From positions 6,822,501-6,886,500 of the forward strand of contig OX344755.2 in assembly GCA_947034885.2 (NCBI GenBank): a stretch of 64,000 nt of DNA, written 5' to 3'. This DNA comes from Thuidium tamariscinum (Eukaryota; Streptophyta; Bryopsida; Hypnales; Thuidiaceae). Below the pieces are notes generated by a model, which saw nothing but the letters and a program-made list of their open reading frames with translations, was not told the DNA's origin and searched no databases. Shown one piece after another: positions 13,062 through 24,840 of this stretch. Position 1 is the first letter of the stretch; every line of letters starts with the position of its first letter. Both the position numbers and the translations under genes were made by a program.

Positions 13062-13759
13062 TAAGGGAGGTCCATAAACCGACCATTTAAGGGCTGGAAT
13101 AGAATTTTAGGCAGGTCAAACATCTTGAAGTATTTTCCAGTGAATTTTTCTTGAACTCCGAAACCGCCCACCCCTCAAATGTTCACTGTTTGTACATTAC
13201 TGTAAAAATCAAAAAGCATCATGTACCAGAAATATATATTTCAGAAGGTGAGCGGTTTTGGAGCCTGAGCGGTTTTCAAGCCTCCTGAGACGATATCTAA
13301 AAGAAGAGGAAGGGAACCCAGGTCTTCAATTGGTCCACTATAGATCACCTCTCTTGTGCTTCCCACGGCCATGGTTCTCTTGCTCTTTCCCGAGCAGCTC
13401 GTCACTCTCACAACTCACACTTGCTGCCTCTACTCATTTTTCTCTTTAGGAATCGAGACCTCCAAAGAATTTCAATGCCAACTTTAGAATTCTTGGTAAT
13501 CGAAGAACTCATTTTTTGATTCCTGGGTTTCAGACTTTGTAGAATGAGATCTATGCATCCCTTCTCAAACGGCTTTCAATGCCGTGGACACTGAAATTGC
13601 CACTGTTAGTCGTGGCTAATAGCACAGGATTAAATTATTGCTGCTAATTTCACCAAGCATTGGCTAATTCTCTTTCTATGATGATAATCACCACTTGCAG
13701 ACTCCAAGTTTCTCTGTTGTAATTTGACACGTAAGAGTTTTTCTTGATGCTCATGTAGC

Positions 13760-14110
13760 GTACGTTGTTCTCGAGGTCTGAAATCCCATGAATTTGGAAA
13801 TTTTGCTACTTTTTCGTGAAGTTTGAGAGGGTCGTGATGGTGCTGATTGAGGTTAGGATAGAGGTTTAAATTGTATGTTGGGTAGTTCAGAATCTTTTTT
13901 CTGTGTTTTTGTGGTTATGATACCAGATCGCTTGTGTCCGTTGCTCTCAAGGTCTGAAACCCACTAATTCGGGAAGTTGTTAATTTTTCATAAAGTTCGA
14001 TAGGTCGTGATGGAGTTGATTGAGGATTGGATTGAACGATGGGTAGTTGAGAATCTCATTTTTTTCTTTTGTGGTTGTGTTACCAGATTGCTTCTGCCTG
14101 TGGCACCTTC
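13760..14110 (+). repeat. Tandem duplication in the probable 5' leader of the DUF1995 gene
   Basis: A block containing GAGGTCTGAAA, AAGTT, GGTCGTGATGG and TTGATTGAGG appears twice, about 165-175 bp apart, and a third partial unit (TTACCAGATTGCTTCTG) leads into the start region. It precedes the start codon by under 400 bp, so it is probably transcribed leader or proximal promoter. Confidence 0.55.
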
Positions 14111-14153
14111 TTCTCTTTGCCTCAGACTGGCTATTGAGTGAATTCTAATCGCA

Positions 14154-17100
14154 ATGGCAGCAGCGACCAGTCTCATTGCGTCCTCTGCGTTCTTGGGTAG
14201 AGTTAGTTGCGAGCGTCAGGAATGTGTGAGAGGCTTGCTTTGTGTGAGCTCAACTTCAGCGAGGGAGAATTCTCTGCGGCTAATTGGTGGAAGATTGAAC
14301 ACGTCATGGCGTCGGGTGTCTGTTCGGAAGCTGGCTGTAGCCATGGCGAGTGCAGCAAGTGGTGTTGATACTCAGCAGTGGCCAATTCCGCAGACCATTG
14401 AAGAAGCCATTGAGCAGGTGATCGATAGTCTATTTCATATTTCTTTCAAGATTAGGTCACGTTGAGGGGAGAATGATTTTTTTGAGGAATGTCTGTATCA
14501 GTTTCTGATGTAAGGTCACTGTACTTGATTGTACCTAATTGTGACCCATTTCTAGAACCGACTTATTTGAAATGTACAGTCTCTGTTAAGAGTAGGTTAA
14601 GAATGGAAAATATGCTCAATTGCGTATTTGGTCAAATTTAGGAGCTATTATCTTACATTTTCTTGAGCTTCCTCGTCTGCCCTCACTAGAAACTGAACAT
14701 GTGGATTTGATTCAAGGCTAGCGGTGCAGTGCAACGAGCATTAGCAAGTGGGAAGAAGAGACAGCAACTACAGCTCTTGCTACCTGTAGACCAACGTCAG
14801 TTTAACTACCTCGACACTGAACCTAGGTAAATTCTGTTCTGATTGCTGCTGAAGCTATTTGTGTGATTTTGTAGCCTATGGTAAGTGACCTTAATTCGTT
14901 CAAGTGAAGATTCACCTATGTGCGCGTGATGAGAACTTTTTTTTGTTTTCTTGTTTTTGCCAAGGGTAAATAGAACACAAACGCAAGTCGTTTGTATTCT
15001 TTAGAATTGTATTGAATTAGTTATGAATCTTCAAAATCATTATGGTGTCTCCTAATCGCTGTTGTGTTTTCCTAAACCCTGCTCTAGATTATGTGTATTC
15101 TATCCTCCGTAACTCCTTAAACCAAGACACTTTTCATGAATGAGATCTTACCAGGGTGGTAGTGTTTATTAGTTTTCATAGGTTGCTACCTGAGTGATAC
15201 TTTAGGCTTATGGTTTAAGTGGTTTATGGTGCCTTATGAAATAGTCGCATCTATTTTACAGGGACTATCCATGTGGCATTGGAGCGGAGTATGCAGCATG
15301 TGCGAAAATGGTGGGAAAAATACTTCAAACCGTGTCTCCAAAGGCGGACAAAGTTGAGGTGCGGCGTATAGGAGAGTTGGACAATGAAATGGACCCTGTT
15401 GGGCTTGTTTATCCCTCCGACAAGAGTATCGCTGCAGTGGTGTTCCCTATCGCAGAGTCTCTGAAGCAGGTGTGTACTAAAGCAGTGACTGAAACACCTA
15501 AAGTACTGAGAAGTTATTGTTTTAAAGTGACCGATTTAATTGCTTATATTTTGAAAGCAGTGAAATTCGGACTTGTTCAAGTTTTATTTGACCAGAATCA
15601 GTGAAGAACACTGCATGTGGTGGTCAAAAAATAAATACATTTGGACGAGAGGAAATCCCCTTATGATCTACGTAAAACTGCTAAAATTGCTTGCCATTAG
15701 GGGGTTAGCGTTAATACTTAATAGTGATCCTGGGAATCACCAACCGCTCCATAGCTTTTGATTATTTCAGGGAACCTGAACTCGCTGTAAAGTACTCATT
15801 GAGGATAATTATGTTATTATGTATTAGTAACAAACAGTTTTAACGCAATTATGATTTCTGTTTAGGACAGGTGCGGTCCCTGGTGAGTAAGGATGAGAAT
15901 CGACCCCTGCTTATGATAAACCCTCAATGGCGATCTTCAGGGCAAGTAGTATCAGATTTCGGCTTCGGTCCTTGGAAAAGGTCAAAATTTTTTAAATCCT
16001 GTTCCTCATCTTCAACGTGCTTTTCGTTGGGTAGAGTCTGTTTGAAAGTGTTTCAACATGACTGAAGTAAGCAACAATGGTAGTGATTATTCATACGTTG
16101 ACAGACAGGCTGAGGAGTTTGTGAACTCATTTGAGATTGTCTACACATTGATCGAGCAACGTGTGGGCGAAGCATCCAATGTCACCTCCAGCTCTGGAGG
16201 AGTTGTGCGCATCTTAAAATGCTACCCAGGAAATTGGCAGGTATGCTTTTGTATGTAAGCATTGAAGAATGTGAGTAACGAGAAGAGAGTGGGCTTGTAG
16301 GGCTTGTTTGATCATTTTGTGACCATAGGGAGACCCACCCAGGAACCATGAAGATGCTCAGTCTCCGTGAAGTTGCTTGAAAGTTCTTGGAGGAGTCTAA
16401 TGCTACTCATTATTCTGTTCTAAATTAACTTATTTAAACGGCTATGGGTTGCAAATGGTTGTTGGTGAACCTTCTACGGAGAAGGTCATACACTCAGAGC
16501 TCTTTATATGGAGTTTCAAATGCACGTGATAATATGGAGTTTTATAACATGGTGGTAATGAGAGTGTTGCTTGTCAAATTGAGGATTTGAAGATCTCAGG
16601 GGTTATGGTGGTGTAAGCCCTTGTTCTTTTTGTCAAACCTCTTTTTATCATACTGTATGGACATCATAATATTATATTGAGAGTGTGATTATTAGAGTAA
16701 GCAGTATTAAATAGGTGCAATTGTTTCATTATTTGGCAGATAGGAGCATTGATTAATCTTGATGATGATATGTAGGTCCACTTGATGTCATCAGATGGAA
16801 CAGCGGACGTCGTCGGGGTATTTCCTGCTCCACCAACTTACAAAGAGCTTGAAAATGCGGTTAGGGAGGTAAGCTTAAATCTTCACAATCATCGCATTAA
16901 TTTTCGTAGGATAACCTCAATAGAGACCGTTTTCGTAGAGGTGGCAACCCAACCAGAACATGAAGAGCATGGTTATATCTCACATTCGAGCCCTTCAACA
17001 TTACAGTGTCATTTCAGAGCTGTGATTGAGCCGGATTGAAAAAATATCCACCCATCAAGGTTAAGTTTGTTAACATGAAAGTGCCACTTGATTATGAAAA

Positions 17101-17498
17101 TAATATCCCTCGTAACGTGTTAATTCACAACAAATCAGCTTACATGAACGGTTTTAGAGAGTTCTACCTTAGTGCACACTGTTGTTTTATGCTGTAGTGG
17201 ATTGTTCATCAAATAGACGCCCTTGTGGAAAATGCATCACCTCTTTCACCTCATGCTATGCTTTTGAGGATTGCAGGGTAGAATACGCAACCCATGGAAA
17301 GCACCTCCACGTATTCTCGGTGGTTCTGAACCAGCTCCACCACCCTTGCCCAAGTCCCTGTCTGGAACGCTGTCCGATGCGGTGATCGAAGCCATGGACA
17401 CTGCGGAGCTTCGACGAGCACTGATGGCTCTCAACCTCCCTTCCTCCGGCAGGATGTCCACTCTCAAAGACAGACTGAAGCAAGCTCAACAAACTTGA
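14154..17498 (+). CDS. Chloroplast-type DUF1995 protein with C-terminal SAP motif
   Basis: Seven exons: 14154-14417, 14717-14826, 15262-15469, 15871-15980, 16105-16240, 16776-16868, 17277-17498; 380 residues; phases agree at all junctions. The start is the first in-frame ATG and opens a Ser/Arg-rich, transit-peptide-like segment of about 60 residues. The body, from WPIPQTIEEAIEQ through the PCGIGAEYAACAKMVG and PLLMINPQWR segments, matches my recollection of DUF1995, a family of plastid proteins that includes LPA3 (photosystem II assembly); the function of this member is unknown. Residues 346-378 (MDTAELRRALMALNLPSSGR followed by STLKDRL) form a SAP-like helix-loop-helix, usually a nucleic-acid-binding module, joined by a Pro-rich linker. 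A CAG alternative acceptor at exon 5 would introduce a stop and was not used. Confidence 0.85.
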
Positions 17499-17703
17499 GG
17501 ACCCAGAATCAGCTGCTTCAATGCGTACTCACACCAAGTTAGACTGTCTCAAGGCCTCGCCCCACAGAACAGAACCCAACTGGTGACATAGAACCTATTA
17601 GCCACACAGGTCCTACAACAGATGACACCTTTGAAACAAGCAGGTACGCTGTGAGAGGGTGTGTCTCTATTGCACTGGCTTGCTCTAGGTCGAGTTTGGG
17701 TGA

Positions 17704-18150
17704 GGTCCTACTCAAACTTTCTCACATGATTAGCTTTTGTGGATGCAAAGTTTCCTCCCTTTTAGTCGAGAACCAACAAACAAGTATGGTATGATATGAT
17801 AGGCTATCCTACTCAAACTTTCTTACATTAGCTTTTGTGGATGCGAAGTTTCTTCCCTTTTAGTTGAGAGCCAACAAACAAGTATGCTATGAGATGATAG
17901 GTTTTGTGAGCTGGGAGTTGCTTTTGTTTGAGTAATGTCCTCCTCACACTTCCTTCCATGTAGGTTTTGTCAATGCAAAGCCTCTTCCCCTTTGGTTCAA
18001 AGTCAACAAGCAACTCCACAACAAGTGGTTTTGTCCTTCTACCATTGGTTGACTTGCTTTTATTATAGTAGGGTCCTAGTCAACTTTTCACATGAAGCTT
18101 TTGTCAATTGCAAGGCCTCTTCTTGGTTGGTCTAGAGCCACCAAACAATA
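17704..18150 (+). repeat. Four-copy tandem array downstream of the DUF1995 gene
   Basis: Units begin near 17704, 17803, 17937 and 18071. Each has TCCTACTCAAAC-like sequence, then CACATG-AGCTTTTGT, CAATGCAAAG-CTTCCC and a CCAACAAAC block. Period is 99 bp and then 134 bp because later units carry an extra TTGCTTTTGTTTGAGTA-like segment. A related single copy lies near 59800-59900. Confidence 0.65.
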
Positions 18151-19928
18151 ACTTGTTTTGTTCAAGAATAGCATACTATTAATTAGAAATGAAACTTGGG
18201 TGTCATTTGAGTTCATAAAATGAAAGATATTTATTCTTATTAATGAGTGGCTTATGAGTAGACTATCATTTTTGGTTTGATAGCATGGCTTAACTCTTCT
18301 TCATGCACATTGTTGGTCATCTTCTTTGTCTTCTTATTTGTGTCAACTTCTCAATGCCAATTTCTCCTACAAACTTGACTTGGTTGATAATGAATATTTT
18401 GCCTCTAGGTAGTAGGTGTGAAGTACACTAGCATTGTGATGAGGCATGTTTGATTCTTACAACCCAATTGGTATTACAAACTTCTTGGATAGTAGTACAA
18501 GTGGTGTTTGATGTTTTGAAACCAAACTTATGTTGCACTAACCAACAATTCCTAATGTATTATGAATTGGTATTCTAAAAGTAGGTTGTTTTAATTGGTA
18601 GAATGTGGTAGAAAGTAGTTCCTTAGAAAGTCAACCTATATGTCCTTTTGCACAATTTATTTACTCCCAATTTGCAAGTTGATTCCATAGAATGTTCCAA
18701 CAAGACCAAAAGACCATCACACCATTACACCAAGAAAAATAGTATATAATACAATAGAGAGTGGACTCACATGTTTCTAACAAAATATAGGAATGCCCTC
18801 ATAAAATGATGGATACTTTATTATGAATTCTAGAAATGACATCCACAAAACAAGAGGATTAGAATTGCATAATACGAGCTACAATTAAATTATTCATAAA
18901 GTAGGCTCAACTAGGGTTTAAACCTATCAATTTTGTATAGTTGGAACAAAAGTGGGTGTGAAACTAAATTTGGCATCAAAATAGTGCCTAAGAAAATTTG
19001 GACCCCACTTTTGAGGTCATGTGTCACAAGCTTCTTACAAAAAAGCTTGACAATTCTATTGGAGATGCCTTTCCAAATGACGACTCTGCTAGAGATGCCT
19101 TTCCAAATTCCACTAGTTTCCAAAAAAGTTCCACCCAAACTGGGGGGAATTTATGAATAACTGTAACATAACTCAGAAATTTAGTCCTGATCCCTAACAT
19201 TATATAGCCTCTTGATTTTTTTCACACTACCGACTATACAAGAGACGGAGTCTCTGGTTGATCTTCATATATTACAAAAATTGCTTCCTCGAGTTTTCAG
19301 ATCAATTTTACCCCGTGACAAGGGAATGACTGTTCCATAATGATCCTTCGTTTGGATCTCAGTGACTGCTGAAATTTGAACCGGAGTCTTCTATACATCC
19401 CATTGGACCACAAGAGATCAATTTTCTACCCATACTTGCAATCACATGGAGTAAATCAGTTGGTGTGAAGAGCCTTCGATTAGCAGAACCACTCCTCTTT
19501 TAACCTTTTGGAGCAGTTTCATGGGTTGCAAACAAGTGAACAAAGAGATAACGATCATATACTGCAAAAGACGAACGTACAACACTGGCAGCACACAACC
19601 CTATCTGAAGACACTGCCTTGAGGAGCAATTGGGCCTCTGAAAGTACTCAACTTGACACGTGGAAGGTGCTCAATCAGATGAGTACATGACAAATTCTGA
19701 GGTTCAATTCAGAGTGTCACCAGAAAGGGTTGAGTGCCGTGACAAAGGAGTGGACGAAAAAACTAACCCTACCAGTGTCTGTATTTCATAGTCTAGCTGC
19801 GTCAATCGTACGTTCATAAAATTTGCAGACAATCGTTCAGATTGTCGCGCTGTGCACATTTGGAATAAATATAAAAGGCATCAGGGTTTCTGATTGTATA
19901 CAGGCTCGAACTTGAGAGAAATGAAATA
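18151..19928. other. Spacer between convergent genes
   Basis: No supported gene. A 26-bp unit (AGATGCCTTTCCAAAT core) is duplicated at about 19062-19110. From about 19200 the GC content rises and the region may hold untranslated or non-coding transcript, but no splice-consistent frame was found. Confidence 0.45.
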
Positions 19929-21246
19929 TTACTTCAGGGAGGAGATAGCTACGTCGATATCCTTGACCGAGTTCGCTAAAACCTGGAATTGCTCACTCGT
20001 TAAGCTTATCCCTGGAGTCACCAAATACAACAATAGGTAAGAAACAATCCCTTCCGCAAAGACTGGCATGGGCGGTGAGAAACACAAACAAGCGAAAAAC
20101 ATCACATTTGACTTAAAACAGGATGGGTTATTAACGTAAGAACTCAAACCTTTAGAGGTTGGCAGGACTTTGCCATCCTTCTCATAATATTCCCGCACAG
20201 AAACAAGAGTTTTTCCTCTGTATTGATTGACGACAACCTTTCGCTTCGCTGACAACTGCAGAAGCACAGATATTATTCTCACTTCAATGACATATGACCA
20301 TGTTACAGGAGCTTCTGAGGAACGAGAATTCACAAGGCGGGCGGACAATGTAGAGAAAGCACACAATTGAAACGCTAATGCAATGCTCTCATACAGTACC
20401 GGCATGCGCCAATTAACCCACCAACTATAGCAGGATGTCTATTCTATTCTCTGTAAAAGCAAAACGCGCATTCTTCCTGTTGTCTTGATAAGAAAATGAT
20501 AATCCAATTACAACTTACAAGCTACACCCCCAGGTTCTCTTCAGGACTTTGCATTACACGAAGTGCTAATTAAGAATTAAAAAACAATAATCAAAGACGC
20601 TAATCATAGACGTTGGGCAAACATCAAAGACGCTAATATATATTTCATACCTCGGATATTATGAAATTGCCTTCTTCATCTGTTTTATATTTTCGTTTTT
20701 TTCCTCCACCTGCTTCTTCATCACCTTCCTCATCATCTTCCTCATCATCGTCCTCATCATCTTCATCTACAACATCTTCAAGTTCTTTTACCTCCTCTAT
20801 GTCCTCCCTCTCCACCGTCTCCTTCATCTGAGTGTAACGGATAATTGACAGACTTAAAAAATGTCGAAAAAATCTTGAAAAAATAGTCTCCACTGGTCTC
20901 CATCGGTCTCCATCAGGTTTGAGAACACCAACCATCACACCAGAAAACAAAAGTGCACAGGCGGTTAGTTAGTTCTCACCTTTTTCGAGCTCTTGCGGCG
21001 ATCCTCGTCCGGCAACGCTTTCGTCTCCTCATCAGCTTCAGCATCTGAAGTCTCACCAAGGGACTCCATAAACTTCTTGATCACATTTAACACAAATTTC
21101 CGGCTCTCTCGACTGGCAGAGAGATTAATGCCGGTCTTTTCGGAAGCCAATTCCCTGACCTGCTTCTCCGAAACTTTCTTAATATCCGCGTCTACAAGAA
21201 TCTCCTGCACAGCAACCCGCACTCTGTCCTGCTCTTCCTTATCCAT
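19929..21246 (-). CDS. KELP: KELP-type transcriptional coactivator (DEK_C + PC4/p15 domain)
   Basis: Four exons on the minus strand: 20980-21246, 20651-20827, 20150-20255, 19929-20011; 210 residues, all phases agree. The start is the ATG at 21246; the frame is open further upstream but without an ATG. Residues 1-65 match the DEK_C-like N-terminal domain of KELP (EILVDADIKKVSEKQVRELA). Residues about 70-140 form an acidic linker, extreme in VVDEDDEDDDEEDDEEGDEE, followed by a basic GGGKKRK patch. Residues 149-210 are a complete PC4 domain (KRKVVVNQYRGKTLVSVREY, then KDGKVLP and a GISLTSEQF helix), which binds single-stranded DNA and supports activator-dependent RNA polymerase II transcription. 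It is longer than the roughly 165-residue Arabidopsis KELP, mainly through the linker. Nuclear location is inferred from the family. Confidence 0.88.
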
Positions 21247-22014
21247 GTCTACTACGACTTCCGCTTCCGTCACTCTTTCACTATGAACAGTTAACTTCTT
21301 TAGCTTAGATTTTCTGCAACCGAAGTCAGGATTCGTGCTACTTCACTCAAAAATTCGAAAAATCAGAAAAATTCTTCGGAAAGTTAAAAATTTTGCGCGC
21401 TGCACATCTCAAGGCGACTGTACCCTAAACTAGTCGTCAATTCCGATTTCCTACTGCTGCAAGAGTCTAATTGACACAAGCAAAACATGAGCGGCATCAC
21501 CTGCAGCAATTCTAAGCTACAACAGTCAAAAATCGGGTAATGGTTAACAAAAATTAAGCCCCAGAGTGCGGCGCCGAAATAACTCACCCCAGAGCGCTAA
21601 GTATTCTGTGGTTTCATCTTCAAACTTCAAACCGCGCCCCTGCCACTACTGTAGGTCCATCCGTCCAGCATTCATCCGTGAATCATCTGTCGTTCATCCA
21701 GATGGAACCACTGACCAAGTGACCATCAGTGATCTCAGAATTGTTTTTGGAATTTAGTGCAATATGCTACCTTTCAAGAGAAACAGGCATCAACTTTGGC
21801 TATCTTGAGAGTGAGTAGTGGCATAACAAAATAGAAAAGAAAGGATTTTGTAAGTTGTGAAGGATTATTGGGAGTACTATAAGACAAAACTAACTAAACA
21901 TATGCTAATTCTACGATAAAAGAAGTTGCAAATTGGCTATCAAATTTTATTGTTTGTTGTAATTTTGATTAAAATCGCTCCATTGAAGGCTCTTTTTTAC
22001 AATGTAATAGTAGC
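21247..22014. other. Promoter side of the KELP gene
   Basis: Moderately GC-rich for the first 400 bp as expected for leader and proximal promoter, then AT-rich. No other gene seen. The boundary at 22014 is the target duplication of the next element. Confidence 0.45.
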
Positions 22015-22155
22015 CAGGGTTTTTTTTTCTGGCGATTTATCGCCAGCTTCCCGCTCTGGCTCACCAGTGTTCGTGGCTCCCTCCCAATATCGGCCTCTGC
22101 TAGGAGGCCACAGAGGGCTTTACTGTAGATGAACAGTACCAAAAAAAAAAACCTG
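22015..22155. mobile_element. hAT-like MITE with 8-bp target duplication (141 bp)
   Basis: The ends are inverted: CAGGGTTTTTTTTTCTGG at the left, and the right end read backwards is CAGGTTTTTTTTTTTGG. ATAGTAGC directly precedes (22007-22014) and follows (22156-22163), an exact 8-bp duplication. CAGG-type termini with 8-bp duplications are characteristic of hAT transposons. Just inside the left end is a perfect hairpin CTGGCGATTTATCGCCAG; near the right end ACTGT-AGATGA-ACAGT forms another. Confidence 0.85.
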
Positions 22156-22443
22156 ATAGTAGCACAAGGATTTTTTTTGGTAGAAATTGAGCAAAATTTA
22201 GCCAATTTTGATAACATTGCTGACCATATAGTATTCATCGGGAAGAACCCGCACTAGTGATCTCAGAACAAATTCAGGGTTTTTAGCCGAATGTTCATTT
22301 TCGAAAGATTTTTTAAAATTTATATAAAGTGCATGAAAAAATTAAGTAGAAAATGAGTGAAATTTAACAGTTTTGGGATCATTGCCCCATACTGCCTTCC
22401 TACTGTTGGAATAATACCTCAATGTTTATGCAATATCTATACC

Positions 22444-22665
22444 TTAACCCATTATCCCTAGAAGGATACCAGGGTCCTTGTGGAATTCATCATTTCCAAA
22501 ATCATGGGAATCATTGGTAATAAAATATTCAAAAAAACTTATTTAACTCTTTTCACTCTTAAAACTAAGGATGAATGATTGCATTTCTGTCCTATATGGG
22601 AGAATCCCTTGTCATTCATCCAACCATTCTGATTTGTGGTGTCCTTACATGTTAAGGATTAGGTT
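22444..22665 (-). mobile_element. TTAACCC-family MITE, inverted copy
   Basis: Read on the minus strand it gives the family order GAATGACAAGG ... CCTATATAGGACA-like block ... ATTCATCC, with TTAACCC at 22444. The other end (GTTAAGGATTAGG) is diverged. Confidence 0.55.
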
Positions 22666-22917
22666 GATGAGTGGTCAATGATTTTGGCTAAAAATGAAAT
22701 GTTCACATTAGTAGTAACTTTGTCTACTAATAAAAAAATGTCATTTTCACCCAGATATTCATTTACAGTCATCAATCTGCTCCTTCATGGATTAATCCCT
22801 AAGTGCTATGACTAACATCCATTTTCTAGACAATGTACAAATTAGATTGAATGTCAAATTTCTTTCTCATTACAACTTGGATGAAAGCTAGGATGAAAGT
22901 CATCATAATTTTTAGTG

Positions 22918-23526
22918 ATACTTTATCGGAAGTTTTTGTCCTCTCTAAGAATTAGATTTGTTGTTACTAAAGTGCATTCTTTTTTTTAAAATTACAAATG
23001 TGGAAGTATGTCAAGTGTTTGACAAAGTCAAAATTGCATTGAGTTTAGTTCAAACCTAGAATTCCAAAAATGAGGTCTTAAAATCAAAGAATACAAAAAT
23101 TCCAAAAAATCACCATGCTAAAGAGAACCTCATTTCAAAACCATTTAAAAAAAATGTACTCAAAAAATGAAAATACTTTGCATGTAATAGAATTTGGAAT
23201 GAATTTTGTAATTTTTGTTTCAAAATTTACAAAAAAAATATTTGTGATAGCATTGGTAAATCAAATTGCATGGATAGAATCTAGAATTCAAATCCTACCA
23301 CTTTTATTTGCATCTCAATACCAAAGTATTTTCCCAAATAGTACTTTATGATGATTTTTCTAAAACCATCATTTTGGGAGATGAGTCTGGATGCTTAGGG
23401 GTTTAGTCATTTTTTGTATTCAATCTCTTATTTATTGTTGTATGTTCCATTTTTAATGTTCAAGTTTCTAGTCTACATATGCTAAACAACATTTCTTAGA
23501 TAGGACAAAAACTTCCGATAAAGTAT
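22918..23526. mobile_element. 609-bp element with 34-bp terminal inverted repeats
   Basis: The left end ATACTTTATCGGAAGTTTTT (continuing GTCCTCTCTAAGAA) is repeated inverted at 23493-23526 with one mismatch over 34 bp; the first 25 bp match exactly. The interior is AT-rich with no transposase. Immediate flanks do not show a clean duplication, so the superfamily is undetermined. Such well-matched ends suggest recent mobility. Confidence 0.75.
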
Positions 23527-23607
23527 CTCGAAATCTCACTTCTCTAGCATCGTGAATTTTTAGTGGAATTTTTAGTTTTTAGTTTTTTATTATCAAAGCT
23601 TGAGCCT

Positions 23608-23871
23608 CATTAGGAGGGATTGGAGGCCTCTATAAGACTATGAACGCCGAAACTATTGTGGGAACTCCGAAATGCAGGATTCCAACATGGTCGAGACCAT
23701 ACCAAGTCAACCCAAAAAAATTGGACTTTTTTTCATATTTCAGAAACCCCAAATTTTTATTTTTTAATTTTTTGGGGGGAATTGTTGGTTGACAGTAGCC
23801 AGTAGTTCCCTCCACTATTTCAAGAGCAGACCCTGAAACGGCCCTGTAGAGGCCTCCAATCCTTCCTAATG
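23608..23871. mobile_element. 264-bp TIR element inserted in the satellite-like array
   Basis: Ends are inverted over 25 bp with one mismatch: CATTAGGAGGGATTGGAGGC at left and its near reverse complement at right (23847-23871). The satellite unit reads GAGCCT then AATGCAT across the insertion point, so little or no target duplication is visible. The only open frame is an 82-codon shadow on the minus strand. Confidence 0.65.
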
Positions 23872-24811
23872 AATGCATTTAGTTGTGTGACAATCATAGA
23901 GCTATAAGGCTTGTGAGGAGGTGCCTAATGCACACATGATGATTGCAAGGTTGGTGTCTTGAAGGAATTTACAACAGTTCAGTCATTTGTGATTTAGGTT
24001 GTTTTAGTTTTAGTTTTTAGTTTTCATCACTAGAACTTGAGCCTAATGCATCTAGTTGTCTAAAAATTGTAGGGTTGTGAAGATTGTCAGGAGATGGTAG
24101 TGAAAAGCGTGACAATTGCAAAGTAGGTGTCTTAGAGTAATTTACAATGGTTCAATCCTCTATGATTTATTTTTTTTATTTAGTTTTTAGTTTTGATTAC
24201 CAAAGCTTGAGCCTAATGTATGATATTGTGTAACAATTGCAAGGCTATAAAGCTTGTGATGAGGTGCCTAACACATTAATTGAGAAGTGTGACAATTGCC
24301 AAGTAGGTGTCTCGAAGGAGTTTACAATGGTTTTGTCGTTTGTGATTTAGTTTATTTAGTTTTTTTTGTTGTTTTGATTATGAGAGCTTGAGCCTATTGC
24401 ATGGAGTTTTGTAACAATGGCAAGGCTTTGAGGATTGTAAGGTGGTGCCTAACATGTCAATTGAAAAGCATGGCAATTACCATATAGGTGCATGTGTCTC
24501 AATAGAGTTTATGATGGTTTTGTCATCTACGCTTTAGTTCTTTAGTTTTTTTGTCGTTTTGATCATTAGAGCTTGAACCTAATGCATCTAATTGTGTGAC
24601 AAATGGCAAGGCTCTCATGATTGTGAGGAGGTGGCAAATGCACTAGTTGACAAGCTTAACAATTGCCAAGTAGGTGTCTTAGAGGAGTTTACAATGGTTG
24701 GATTTGTGATTTAGTTCATTTAGTTTTTGTAGTTTTTTTATAGTTTTGATTACAAGAGCTTGAGCCTAATGGATGATGTTGTGTAACAATTGCAGGGCTA
24801 TAACGCTTGTG

Positions 24812-24840
24812 AGGAGGTGCCTAACCGTTAGGCACCTCCT
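24812..24840. repeat. Perfect 14-bp-arm hairpin inside a satellite unit
   Basis: AGGAGGTGCCTAAC, one C, then GTTAGGCACCTCCT. The other units carry only the left arm, so this unit gained an inverted copy of its own AGGAGGTGCCTAA block. Confidence 0.7.

Noticed and set aside
21247..21273. KELP start at a GTG nine codons upstream
   Set aside because: A nuclear plant gene should use ATG; the ATG at 21246 gives the N-terminus typical of KELP.
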